A stretch of 64,000 nucleotides of DNA from Opisthocomus hoazin (Eukaryota; Chordata; Aves; Opisthocomiformes; Opisthocomidae), in the NCBI RefSeq assembly GCF_030867145.1, contig NC_134419.1:70861403-70925402 (forward strand). Reading direction: 5' to 3'. A program made the translations under genes and the position numbers. Below are positions 25,252-37,600 of the stretch, piece after piece. The stretch's first letter is position 1, and each line of letters opens with the position of its first letter. The notes under the pieces are model-generated. The model saw nothing but the letters and a program-made list of their open reading frames with translations. It was not told where the DNA came from and ran no database searches.

Positions 25252-28200
25252 AAGAAGAAGGTGTCTCAGAAAGTAGGATTCCTTTCTTCCATCAAGCTGT
25301 AACATCTTGCAGCAAAGGGAAGGCTGAGAGACAGCGGATTACCTAAATACATTGTCATTTTTATGCATTTAAAGTGAGAAGAGGATGGCTGGATTTGTCC
25401 CAGATATCAGTGACATGATATTGGAGGTTTGTCTCAATCACTTTAATGCCATGTCTTGTATTCTTTTCATTCCCACTTTGGCCCATCCTGGCATCACCCC
25501 ATACTTCACCTGTTCAGCCTCTTCCTCCTGTTTTCCCCAGAGAAGGGGAAGTAAACTGAAGTGAACAGGAGCTCAGGAAAGAGCTCAGAGCAGAACAAAA
25601 GTGTAAGGTACTGTGGCTCATAGAGTTGAAGCACGGCAGTATTGTTTCCTCAGCTTTAAAAGCTATAAAATGGAAAGCAGCAGAGCACAAACATGTTGTC
25701 ATGACAATGAGTGTGATAAAAAATGGGGGTTTCTGTGCGTGCTTAATGTGTTGAGAGAAAGGTAACCAGGACAGCACTGAACACTTGATAGATTTCACTG
25801 CGTTGAGCAAAGCAGCACAGAGACTGAAATGTAATCACAGTAGCGACAAATTATCTGTTACTGATTAAATGATCCAAACTTTCCTACCTGTATTGATGGA
25901 CACTGGTGCTCTAGTGGGCGTGAGGCAGAAGCCACAAAGCACAGAAAAGGGTCTGTGCAGGCGGTTCCACAGTCCAGTCTAGGTCTCACGGACTAATCCG
26001 AAGTCCTCTGAAATTAGCAAGAGCTTCTCCAGAAAATCAAAACCTGCTCTACAGACTAAATCCTAGTCTGTAGAATGAAATACAAGGGTTACAGTGTCAC
26101 TGTGCAGTTCTCCTCCCAGAACATGGGCTGGATTATTGAACTTGTAGGGAAGAAGCATCAGGACGGGTTCCTTGATGAAAATGATTACCTGGGGGAAAAG
26201 TCTCACTTGGCAAACCTCAGACTGGATATAAATGGGCTTAAGAGGAGAATTGCAATAGTAACAGTAGTTGGACTTTCTGTTTACTCTTCTGCCTGCTTAC
26301 AGGCAGTAAGTGGTCTTTCCAACATCATCAGATACAAAAAACTCCATAACACCTCCCTCATGCCGCGCAGAGCACTTTCAGTCAGAGGCACTTTATTCCA
26401 TGTCCAGCAGTTAGGTGTCCTCCCAGTGATAACACACTCCCTGACACACAGGACTCTCCAGAACCTGCTCTAATCAGGACAAGGGATGGTCAGCCATGCA
26501 GTGAGCCAACAACACCTGCCTGGTCAAGATCCCAACTCCCTGCCCTACCTCAGCAGGCTATGGGTAAACAGAGCTGAATTAGGAAGGGCAGGCATGGAAG
26601 CCAAGGACCTACAGACAAGTCCTGCTCTCTCTCTTCATGCACCCACCCTGTACACGGAAAGCTATTCCAGCCTGACCTAACACCTGCAAACTGACCCTTC
26701 TGCATGGTTGCAATGCCACACTCAACCCATCCAACCAGGACAGGTAGAAGAAGAACATCTAGATCAAACATATAGTACTGTCTAATGCCTTCAGACTGTA
26801 AAAGAGGTGGGAAATGGAGAGAAGTAGGAGAAGAGAACTCAGCAAAAGTGCTAATAAACACAAGCTAAGCATGAATCGTGGCGCAGTACTCTCCACACGC
26901 TCAGGCTGGGTGAGCTGAAATTGAAGGGACAGTGTACAAGTCTGACAGTCACAACCTGAAGACCCTGGATGCTGATCACCACAAGAAGCCAGTGCCTATG
27001 AAAAATTCTGAGCTAATTCTTTTTTTTTTTAACCTCTTTGCCTGTTTAATGAAACCATTGGCAATGGGAACACCATGCCATGACCTGACAACAGGCTGCC
27101 TCAAAATGTACATTTCTCTGGCTGGAGGATTCCTTTTTCCTTTCCTCTTGAGTTCATGAACTATTTACCTTTGATTCTAAGGAAGCAGATAATGGCTTTT
27201 TTTCGAACAAAGACAAACTGATAGTAATAGACCTCTCAGTTCATATGAAGGTTTTCTTTGTTTTCAAATCAAAACCCACTGGCTCAGATCCAGCCAGCCG
27301 TCTTGAGTTTCTGGATGTGGCTTTTGAGCAAGGTTTTTAAATTACGTCCAGTATCATTTAACTGGTGAAGATTCACATTTTTGAGCTGGGCAGGGCGACC
27401 TATCAAACAATCAGGAACGATGGAGGCCAGCCTGCCATGTTTAATAAACCATGTGGATCAGCCCTTCCATGGGTCTTCTGTTTTTACAAAAATAAATCTC
27501 TAGCTAGTGTCCCCTAGCCTCAGCATTCTCTCTCTCAGAGCGGACAGCCCTTGTTGTGTTGAATTCCCAAAAGAAGGAATAGTCCATACCTTTCTGCCTG
27601 AGAGTGACTGATCACTTTCTGTTCTGCTTTGTACCAGTGGGGATCTCTTCTTCTCAGAGACTACTCTGTAGCCTACTAGATCACACTAGCAGGAAGTTTT
27701 GCTTGATATTCCTCCTTCTTCTTCGGCTGGCCTAGACATGTTCAGGTGTCTTATTCAAAGCCGATCTTTGGGACATCTGCCATTGTGTTGCTAACCCCAC
27801 TCCCTTTCACACGTGTTCTTTCCCATCTGTGTCCACTGCAGTCCTCTTCGGCAGTACAACAGGGCTGATATCTGTCACACTGTGTTTATTTTCTTTCCCT
27901 TCACAGCTCACCTGAGCCCCTTTCCTTCCTGCAATCTTCTTCCTGTGAAATCAAGAACCACGCAGTCAATCAAAATTTCAAAAGTAGGTCCTATTTTGAA
28001 GGTACACTTGCTTTCAAGCCCAGCAGGGCACACTGTAACTCACCCACTGTGGCTGTTGAGAATGGCTTCTTCTGGGCATCCAGGCACCAGAGAGGAAGTC
28101 GCAGCTCTTCTCATCTCAGCCAGAGGTGAGCTTTCATCTCTGGTGAAGACAGAATTTCCACACTGAGAACGTGTCTCACTTTCTCTTGGACAACACAAGT

Positions 28201-29034
28201 GAATATTGGGGTCTTACCTCTCAATTTGGCCACAAAAGCCCTCCAGGTATTTTGACTCCTCTCTTTGAAATTCCCATTTGTTTCCCAGTTGCCATTAAGA
28301 AATGTGCTGTTCTGCTGACTGCACAGGATCTCAAGGACTTGGAAGCCCAGCGTGGCTGGAAGAATTTTCCTTGCTGGCCACCTCTCTTCTCACAGTGGTT
28401 CAAAATCAGTCACATTCCAGACAGATGGCCAATGTGAGCACCCCATAAAACCAGCAAGAATAAACGATCGTTACTTACCTGGCACACCAATTTACAAAAC
28501 GTCGTGGTGTTTACCCAGGGGAACAAGAGGGGAATCCCTCATTTTAAAGCAGGGTCTGGGCTGTGTTGTGAAGGCAGAAAGTCAGACTGATATGTTGTGG
28601 GCAGCACCCACAGACAGACTGTCTCCATTTCACTCACAAGCATGACAAATGTGGGAACTTCTTAGCTAGGAAACTACTCATGTGTTTGCATAGCATCTAG
28701 GGAAGAGAGACGGTGTGTATTTCTTGCAATGGAACTACACTGTGACTGAAGTAGCTCATGGCCCTAGGACTAACAGTGTCTCAGTTATTAACTTACCTCA
28801 TACTAGAGGGGCAAGTCTTACACTTTAAAAAAATGCTGTTTCTTCCTATTCTGTCACACATGTAAGAAAATCACTGGGAAGGCTTTTACTTTTCTTTCTT
28901 AAGTGGAAACTAAAGAGTGTTTCCCATTTGTCTGGTGGTTCAGTATATATGTTATTTTTAAAGGCATTAAAGTTCACCACCTCCAGACAACAGGCCACTG
29001 TTCTTGAACAAAAATTTACTTATCAGAGAAGTCA

Positions 29035-29142
29035 CACAAGGGTTAAATGACTTGTCCAAGGCTGGGAGCACATAACCAAGTGGGGATTGTAACTAAGGGG
29101 CAACCAGGCTCCTTTCCTGTTCAGTCACACTGCTGCCTGCAC
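29035..29142 (-). mobile_element. MIR-like SINE relic
   Basis: On the plus strand GTTAAATGACTTGTCCAAGG matches the reverse complement of the MIR core (commonly TTAAGTGACTTGCCCAAGG). It is followed at the right spacing by AAGTGGGGATTGTAACTAAG, which resembles the AAGTGGCAGAGCTGGGATT block, and by a GGCTCCTTTCC-type end. Divergence is high, as expected for a pre-mammalian element. Confidence 0.6.
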
Positions 29143-29448
29143 TGCGATGATTTCATTCACCAAAACACAGTCATGGACAAAGAACGGACTCTGCAAAAAC
29201 AGCCCCTTATCTGCTCCTGCCTGCCTCTTGTCCAAGTCATGTGTGATTAGTTTACTGACACAAACACCCCTCTGGAGCCAAAGCAGCTGCAGGAGCAAGC
29301 TGTGCTCTGACACAGTTCATGCCTTTACAGCAGTGTAAGAGCAGTAGCTACGGTCTAGCCGAGTCCAGGGGCTTCACTGCTTATACAGCTGAAAGAAAAA
29401 TACAGCTTGATTATAAGCTATCAAGTAGACCTGGTTGAGCTGGAAATT

Positions 29449-29463
29449 AAAAAAAAAAAAAAA
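29449..29463. repeat. Poly-A tract (15 A)
   Basis: A homopolymer run with no recognisable retroposon upstream. Confidence 0.9.
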
Positions 29464-31034
29464 GTCAATTTTTATTCGTAACAATAACTGCAGTGAGTAA
29501 GAAATAAATATTGGCTGTAGGGAACAAATACAGGACAGAGAAATGTCATTCTCAGGAGATATTTTAACTTGTCTTTCTTTTAATTTGTCAATAGGAAGCA
29601 AAGGTGTTCAAAGGACCTGGGGCTAGGGAGCTTAGGAGTAGGTGGCAGGAGAACCTCTACATGCCATGACTCCAACCACATCATCTTGTTAAACAATTAC
29701 TCCTGTGAAAATTAAAACTGTGGGAAGCTTCATTTCAAATGTGTCTCTGCTGCATGGGTTCTTTGGTATCTGTGGTGAAGGGACCTCTGTAGCTGTCTTT
29801 CCCTAAGCAAGGCACGAGTAGGTTCTCTTCACTCTACCCAACTCCTATTTCTATTAACATTTCCAGGGGCTTATTTTACCACAGATCTTTTGTCTTCTGT
29901 CAACCTTGGTTGAAATTAGCCAGCAGGAGAAAAGACATCTATGTGCACTCATCACAGAGAGTGTGAGTTTGTCGGTGTTGTTTCCGTGAGAAGACAGGCT
30001 AAAATCATCATCGTGCTGTGCGGTCGCCCCAGCAGCGCTCACTCCTGCCGCTAACAGGGAGGGTGGAAGCATGGGCACAGCATACGCCGTGTTGCAGACC
30101 TCCTGTCATGCTGCTGCAAAGTCCCACCGTTCAGACCGAAGCTGCAGCAGCTTTTCCAGTGCAAGTGTTTTGATTTCAGGTTTAAATCTCAAGCCCATGC
30201 TCTTCCCAGTTTCAGCTCCTGACTGTTCGTTGGAAACCCTCATCTTTTACTTCCTTACAGGCATACAATGCCTATATAATGCTTAAATACAAAAACCAAG
30301 CAAGCACACCCCAAATGCTCACAGACAACCCCCCAAAACCAGAGAGCATTTAAGACAGGCCTCACTTTTTCTAAATGTACAACCTCAAGAGTTTTAGGCC
30401 AGTATGATTCTTCTGGGGATGGGATCTTTGCTCTGCTACGAAACAGTGCTTGGTGTTCGTTAACCTAGGACAATTCCCCAATACTGCCTTAGTCCAGAGT
30501 AAAGGGGTTATAGACAGACTTCATTAATGCTACATCTTCTGACCTGCTAAGACAGATTATTAGGATGTTGCCATGGTATCTTTTTATTTTTTTACTCTAC
30601 TTGCTCATATTTAAGAAGAATCTTTGAAAACTGAAACAAAAATCTATTTTCCATTTTCTGGCTTTTTAGCACTTACACTGGAATACGACAGACTAGGTAA
30701 AATGCTGTTCGTTACCAATTATTTTAGAAGAGAAATGATTTAGCTGATAGAGCCTTCAGAGTCATGTTTGTAAATTCAAAGGGCAATGCATTAAACAGTT
30801 TGGTGCAGTAAACAAACCTTTAACCTTCAGGAAGAACAGGAAACATGTATTATGCTAAGGTTGTTCCAACTTCTGTAAAGAAAAGATTTGCTGCTGAATG
30901 GAGCAAGGAAACTGAAATGCAATGATGAAAGCAGAAACTGGAGACCATGACATAGGACCCACAGGGTGTGATGATGAGTCACAGGGTAAAGGCAAGTCAC
31001 TGAGGCCCAGATCCATCCCGTTTAACTTTAGGCA

Positions 31035-31122
31035 CTTAAATGAATTGGCTAATGTAGGAAACTGGGCTCCCCCATTGACTAGTGGGGGAGCCCAGTTTCC
31101 TACATTAGCCAATTCATTTAAG
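31035..31122. repeat. Perfect inverted repeat, 40-bp arms, 8-bp spacer
   Basis: The arm at 31,035-31,074 is the exact reverse complement of 31,083-31,122, with an 8-nt spacer TTGACTAG. I checked every pair: there is no mismatch or gap over 40 bp, and pairing breaks at 31,034/31,123. Just outside lies GGCCCAGATCC and TTTAGGCAC, which I recall from old palindromic amniote repeats, so this may be part of a decayed DNA-transposon-like element. The perfection of the arms would then be unexpected. It could also be a template-switch product. Confidence 0.95.
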
Positions 31123-31239
31123 AGAGTTGAAGCACAGCCAGAATTAACATCTCTCTTTACTGCACATAGAAGAAGTCTAAACTCTAAATTTCAATGATGC
31201 TCCTAACCTAGAGACCTCACTTAATTGCACAAAGTCACT

Positions 31240-31660
31240 TCCCAGGCAATTCAGACTGGAGCCCAACTGTCTCCACTGCAGCTTAAATGTCTCTTGCTGC
31301 AATGTATGTCCATTGCTTCTTGTCCTAAATCCAGTAGAGAACAGTTTATTCCTGTCTTCTTTGCAGGAACATTTTACACTGTCATTGTGTCCCCTTAGTG
31401 ATGTCTCTGGAGTAAACAAACCCAGTTCTTTCAGTCTTTCCACTCCAGCCACAGTGTCAAGGCCTCTGGTTGTTCTCACTGCTTGCTTTTGGGATCATGC
31501 CAATAGGCTCACATATTTCTGAAAGCTGGCACCCAAATCTGGACACAGGCATTGCCAGTAGACTAATGCCAGGAATTGATTTGCTACTCTATTTTCAATA
31601 GAGCAGACGGATTATTTTATGTCTTGCACGTAACTCCTGCTTCTGATGCTTGTGTAAGAG
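31240..31660 (-). mobile_element. Ancient CR1/L3-type LINE fragment
   Basis: The plus strand carries a diverged reverse complement of the CR1 ORF2 C-terminus and 3' part: CTTAAATGTCTCTTGCTGCA, CCATTGCTTCTTGTCCTAAA, then CCCAGTTCTTTCAGTCTTTCC, and finally ATCTGGACACAGGCATTGCC and TCTTGCACGTAACTCCTGCT. On the minus strand a short frame reads VERLKELGLFTPE, matching the ELGLFSLE block of CR1-type reverse transcriptases. It is much more diverged than the other copies here and therefore older. Confidence 0.82.
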
Positions 31661-34600
31661 CGGTCACCGCTCCCCAGAGACCTTACAGCAGGTCAGGATT
31701 ATCAGACCTTTTCACTGAGAGGGAAACAAGGACCCTACTCCCTTAGTCCTACTCCCACAAGAATGTCTTTTCGTGGTACGGTAGCTGGTGCCAAGAGTAA
31801 TAAGAGCAGGAAATGGGTATAAAGAGAAAAAAGACAAGTTCAGTGAAAGCAGTAGGCAGTAATCCCACAGACCGAACACCGGCAGAGATGCTGAAGCTGT
31901 GAGTTGCTGTCTGACCTTGCAACGGTCCTTCTAGGTGCCACTGGGAAAGTCATTTAACCGGTCTGTCTCTTTGATTCCCCTCCTGACTTTGACCTAACCA
32001 TCCTGGATTAGGTCTGCAGGAGGGCACCTCTTTCATTCTCCTATGTTACTGAAACCACCAGCCTCCACTGTAGTACAACTGCTAGTAGCAACTGAAGTAA
32101 AGAGGTGAGAGCAATGCCAGCTGCTCAACCCGGTCTTCAAGAATATGCGAGGGAGAATCTGCAGTTTCAGAAACAGTTGAATGAGAGCTGCAGAGACCTG
32201 GGAAACAGCAAGCTGCTCTAATGTTCATGTCAGAAGCCCTCCTGTGCCTTCCAGAAATGCCTTTGCAGGCTTTGAGACTCATCAGTCAGAGAACAAAAGC
32301 GGTGCTACATGATATGGTTTGCAGTGATCCGTGAGTTCTGTAGACAGCGCATGATGAACAGCAAATACGCAACGCAATTCGGAAGGCAAAGAGTTCACAG
32401 AGAGCCTGTGGCCTGAAATGCGTGTGCATAAACAAACTCCTTGAATCATTAGCAATAATTAATGTGTAAAATCCCCAGTCTCATTCCTGGATAGACTGCA
32501 GAATAAAGGGATAAAAAAGTCATAAGGAACAAGGTGTTTGCTGAGTGAGAATAGCTAAGCTAACTACAAGCTTAGCAGTTTCAGATTTCGAGGCTGCAGT
32601 GAGTAGCCTGTGGTTACTGTCAAGAACAGCTTGAACACAGAGGTGTCTCAATAACAGTTCTGCTATTTAAAATAGTAGTATTATTCTGTCTATAGAGACT
32701 TTTCAGATGAGGACTGCAAAGTAGTTCACAGCTATTCAGCTTCACAAAAGCCCAGAGAGGCCAGAGAGAGTATTTATTAGATGCAATTATGGCATTGTTA
32801 CTAATGCATTACAAATTTATTGGCAGGTGTAAGGTTTTGCTATTCAGATATGGGGGAGTTATATGCATTAAGTATAACAGCTAACAGACGGAAAAAAAAA
32901 AAAAAGGTTATTCTCCCTTTTTGCCCAAAGGGGTTGTATATAAGCAGGAGGTATATCGAGAATTTCTTGCAGGTGCCATTTGTGTCACTTGGTCATGAAT
33001 GAATTTAGCTTGAAGCCACAGGTATTTGCACATTATTAGAAGTTTTGGTGGTTGAAGAGGAGGTGGAAAAGGGAGGTCTAGTTAAGCTGAATTCAAAATT
33101 AGGCTCTTACAATGAAAATTGAGATAGGGCTCAAGAATGACTTTGTTTCACCAGAGGCTGAACAAAACTAGATGAGCACAGGGCTGGCAGCGCTGTGTTA
33201 AATGCCTCTGTTAAAGCTCCAGTGAAGCCACTCAACTTTGGTGATTTACCCACGCTGAACGACTGCTCCTCTCTCTCCGTCTTTTTTAATAGAAAATATA
33301 TCATTTCTAGAACTTGGGCATTTTTCTAAGTATAAAAATGGGCAGAATGGTTAAGGTGGCAAATACTGTGGTCTGTTGTCAAAGGCAATGTAATTTCAAG
33401 AGAAACACAGTTTGTTCTACTTGGGACATCCCCATGAAGAGGCATCATATTGAGGAGGTTACTAATGGTAGTGTTGCATGTTGTTTCACTCCCCTTTCGT
33501 GAAATAATTTAAACCAATTACAGCTTGAGAAGGCTTTGTAATTTTCAGGGGGGGTGTTCACTGATGGCCTAATCCTGCAAGGGGCTAAGTACCCTCCAGT
33601 CTTCCCCAAATCCCTGGGAATGTGATCGAGCACTACCAGGCTGGGTCAGAGCCTCCCCTCTGCCATCTCTTTAGTTTTAAGACCTTAAGATTATTAACCC
33701 TATTACTTCACCAGTGCTGCAGCTTCACCATCCATGAAACAGCCCTGAAGTCTTTGGTGCTGGCACCACCAGCATGGCTTGTCGGGAGAGGCGTAGGGAC
33801 GGACTGGAGCTGCCAGCGCTAGGCTGACATCCTGACCATGGTCTGTTGCTTAGGAGCTTGTGGAGTCCAAAACAGAGAGAGAAAATCAGATACAAATTTC
33901 TGAGCAAAGACTATAGTCAGACAAGATTATTGTCAGACTCCAGCGCCAACACAACACAGGATTTTAAATGCAGGAGACTAATTTAGCTCAAAAAAGACCT
34001 TGGGACAAGTTATGATGAAAAAAAAGGCATTGAGACCAAAGCCAGACCCAAGGTCACTTCAGTTCTATTTCTAGTTATAGCTGCGCTTTAAGAGCATGCT
34101 CCTTTTATCGAAAGATGTAGTTCTATAGCTTTAAATTCTGGACAGATTTTCAGAAATACAAAGCACATGTTTATCCACTTTACCTTCAGGAAACTGGAAA
34201 ATGCTGAGCACTTTATCATACCAGGTGTCTGCTGCTAAATGCAAACTGAAGAGATACTTCCAAATGGATGGTACCTAAACAGAGGATTTCACATCAGAAA
34301 TATGCTATTACCTGCAGAGCTGGAATATCATAATTTAATTTGTCATCACAAATAGATAAGCAAACTGGTGAACAGTGAAGCGATTTATCACCACCTCAGC
34401 ATGATTTTATGGTAGATAGAAGAAAAAAGGGCATGCCCTGGTATGAAACTATTGAAGAGCAAAATGTGCACAGGTGACAACCAGCTTAACCCAAACCACC
34501 AGTACTAAGGCCACCAAGAAATGGTCAGCATAGCCATTAAGAAGAGCTTAGCAGAAGTGGACGTGTTACTTAATGCATTGGCTTAAACACAGTGAATGTG

Positions 34601-37600
34601 TTTAGAAGAAGTAGGCAGGATTCCAGCACTTCTCCCTTCCCACTTGCCGGAGGACTCTGGTGGTCTGCAAGCCAGCCAGGGAAGTACATCACCTGGCAGC
34701 AGGTTAGTTTACCCAGATCTAAGACAGGCACCGGTCAGCTCTTCATTCCGTGACCATCGAACCACAGGAGTTTCCACTCAACGCCTTGCACTGACTATAC
34801 CTAAGGTTAATGTTCAGGGTGTTTAAAGTTTCTCAGCAGTTTCCAGAACTAGATATCAAAGACATTTATCAGAGACACCCAAAGCAACAGGTTAGGGAAA
34901 AAAAGAAAAAGCCACTCAATTATAACAAAGTTGTTGCAATAGATTTCCATGGATGGATTTTTTGGGGATAACTGTTAGCTTTTGGGTTTTCTTGTGTTAC
35001 ACAATAGCAACCTGATATGGCTCTGCATGACACCCATCTAATATTGATGCATCCTACTACAGCTTCCTCTTTTAGCTAATCCTGTGATTATTTGCACCAC
35101 ATAAAAGCAGATGGGGGTCCTCACACTTTTTGGAAGCGTACATCCCTCACTGCTTTAAAGTAGCTTTGCTCTGTTCGATGGGTAGAGAAGATAGTATCTA
35201 CCTGAGTGTGTGGCATGGCAGGCTCGCATTGTGTGTTTGATGGGTAGCTCAGAGGATATACAGGGCTACAGACGGATGCGAACAGGCAGCAATTACTGCT
35301 TACGAAATCTAAGACAAGGCTTGTTCCTCCCCTTAACAAAAAGAAGATTGGCTTTAGTTGTCTTAAAAGATACTAAGGCAACTTATGAGGACCTTAGAAA
35401 AAAACCTGTCACTGAACATTATGAACTACCTGAAAGACAGGTTTGAAAAATAAAATTTGCAACTCTGCATCCCCCAAAAGCTTCAAGAGGCACTCTTAGT
35501 GCCACCAAAAAGGAATAACCATTCAGCTTTTTCACATGTTGTGAACTAGTCCCAGCTATTCAGAGCTCTTTCCCAGGGTCCTGCCCTAAGTCAGCATGAA
35601 CTGCAATTGACTTCTCGTGCTGAAAAAAAATCCAGAATGTATTTTCTCCCAGTGGGAGCCCTAACCCATTTCCCTACAGAATCAAAAGCCTCAGTCCTGC
35701 GTCTGGAGACAGTCAACAACACCAGGCTGCCCAGGTGTCAAAATCAGTCTTCGCCACACACCCACCATCACAGTCAGCCGGGGCTGGACCCCCAGCTCAA
35801 GTCAGTGTTTTGCCATCCACAACATATGTACAGGTTTCCCAAACATCTGAAAATGCTGGTATGTTGTACCCCCTCAAGCCACTTGAATTAGTCTCTTTGC
35901 CTATTTCAGCCACTAGCTTATATGCTATAGCCCTCCACGATGGGAAGGGGAAAGAAACAAGTTCTTGACTCATGCACGTCACTAACCAGCATGTTGCTTG
36001 ACACCAAAACGCTGTCGCTGTGCCTTTTCACTGCCCCTCGCGTCCACACCTCAGGAGGTGCTTGTAAAGGATTAGCTTCTTGCTCCAATGAAATTTTAAG
36101 ATCATGTTTCCCGAAGGGTGCAACTTTCATCCTACAGATGGGTAAGCTTTGGGATGGAGAAATAAAGCAACAACTTGCAGCCAGTATGCGTTGGAGCAGG
36201 AATAGACTCGAGGAAAATCTCAGAGGACTCCTAGTCATCGCTCCTCTGCTCTGGTCTCCGACCACAGCCTCTCTGTATAAACAAAGGCTCTGGCCACCGC
36301 AGTGTTTTCTGCCCTGCTGTAAAATGTTTCGCCACCCCTCTCAGTGGAACCGCTGATGCTTAAAAAAGAGGCAGCCTTAGTCAGGCTTTTCTCACAGTGC
36401 CGGTGCCTCTATCGAGGAGTCTGGATGTCAAGAAACTATAGGGAGATGCAGGCAGTGAGATTTGGCAAATTAGGCAATTAAAGGCAACTCTTGGTTATAA
36501 TTTAGATTAATGAGCGCATTATTATTGCTCCAGATTAATATTAGTCCAGACTGTAAATAAAACGCTTCTGTCAAGTAACTATGGGTATTAACTTTACAAA
36601 AAATGCATCAATTGTGACAAGAATACTCTGCTTCCAGAAACACCAACCCTGGCTTGTTCTTTGCAAAATTTGAACATTACTTTTGCCCAGGGAGAAGTCA
36701 TTCCTACAGGGTGAATGGTAGCACAACGGTAAAAGCACTCTGTGAACTGGGACATCCGTCAGGGGCCCAGTCAGCAATAGCAAGGCTAGATCAGGCAGAT
36801 GGCAAAGTGTCACTGAGGAAGGCGAAATAAAAATTTCTCCTGGGTGAGATACTTCAAAGTGGAGACCTGCTCTGAGATATATGGAGCGAGGCTGGGGGAG
36901 GGAATGTCGAAAACTGTCGGCTAGTCAGACAAAGAGCCAGCTCTTCAAATAGCATAAATTGGTGCAACTCCTTTTGTATTAGGCTTCTGTATGACAAACA
37001 AATATACCTGGCATGAGCCAGAAGTTTTACTCGCAGTCCAGACTTCTTCTGCATGTTCAAGGCCACCTTCTGAAAGGGACACATTTCCAGAGACATAACA
37101 GCCCCTTCCCACAGTCCCGTAATGAAACCTCAGTCCACAGCCCTGCATTTCTTTAAAATTGTGGGTACCATTACAAAAAGCATCACAATTCTCACAAAAT
37201 ACAGAAAAAAACAGAGACCTGGCCTCAATCCTATGGAGAAAATCAGGGGATCCTCAAAATCTGGGCACTTGTAAAGAGCACTAGGCAAAAGAAGAGTCCT
37301 CGGTCTGTTCTGGGAGGATTGAATGGAGTTGAACTCACTGGTCAAACTCAGCGTTTTCCTGAGGTTTGACTTTTTAGCAACAACACAACAGAGACTGCAG
37401 GAGACAAGGGGGCCTTGGCTTGGCTGTTCCTTAGCATCTTTTTACTCAGTGTGTGGAAGACTGAAAGACAGAGTCATTGCATCTCTTTCATCACTTGGAA
37501 GGGATTAATGAATCAGCATGCTTCTAAGAGGGTCTTCTGATGAAAAAGTGCTCTAAACAAGGGCTGGGTTACTGTGGCAGAGTCTTCCAGAGCACCAGGA

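Larger units (their letters stand above)
17827..31034. other. Long intergenic stretch
   Basis: About 13 kb without a recognisable gene. It contains AT and GT microsatellites (18.6 and 19.1 kb), two MIR-like relics (25.2 and 29.1 kb), and an AT-rich, possibly conserved block at 24.8-25.1 kb. The open frames present are short. The longest, 132 codons at 26,075 on the plus strand, resembles no family I know. Confidence 0.55.

Noticed and set aside
26075..26473. 132-codon open frame on the plus strand
   Set aside because: Considered as a retroviral or LINE relic, but no motif of integrase, protease or reverse transcriptase is visible.
31905..31980. Possible MIR fragment (GTCTGACCTTG... AAAGTCATTTAACCGG)
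   Set aside because: Some words fit MIR but spacing is wrong and it contains an unexplained insertion.
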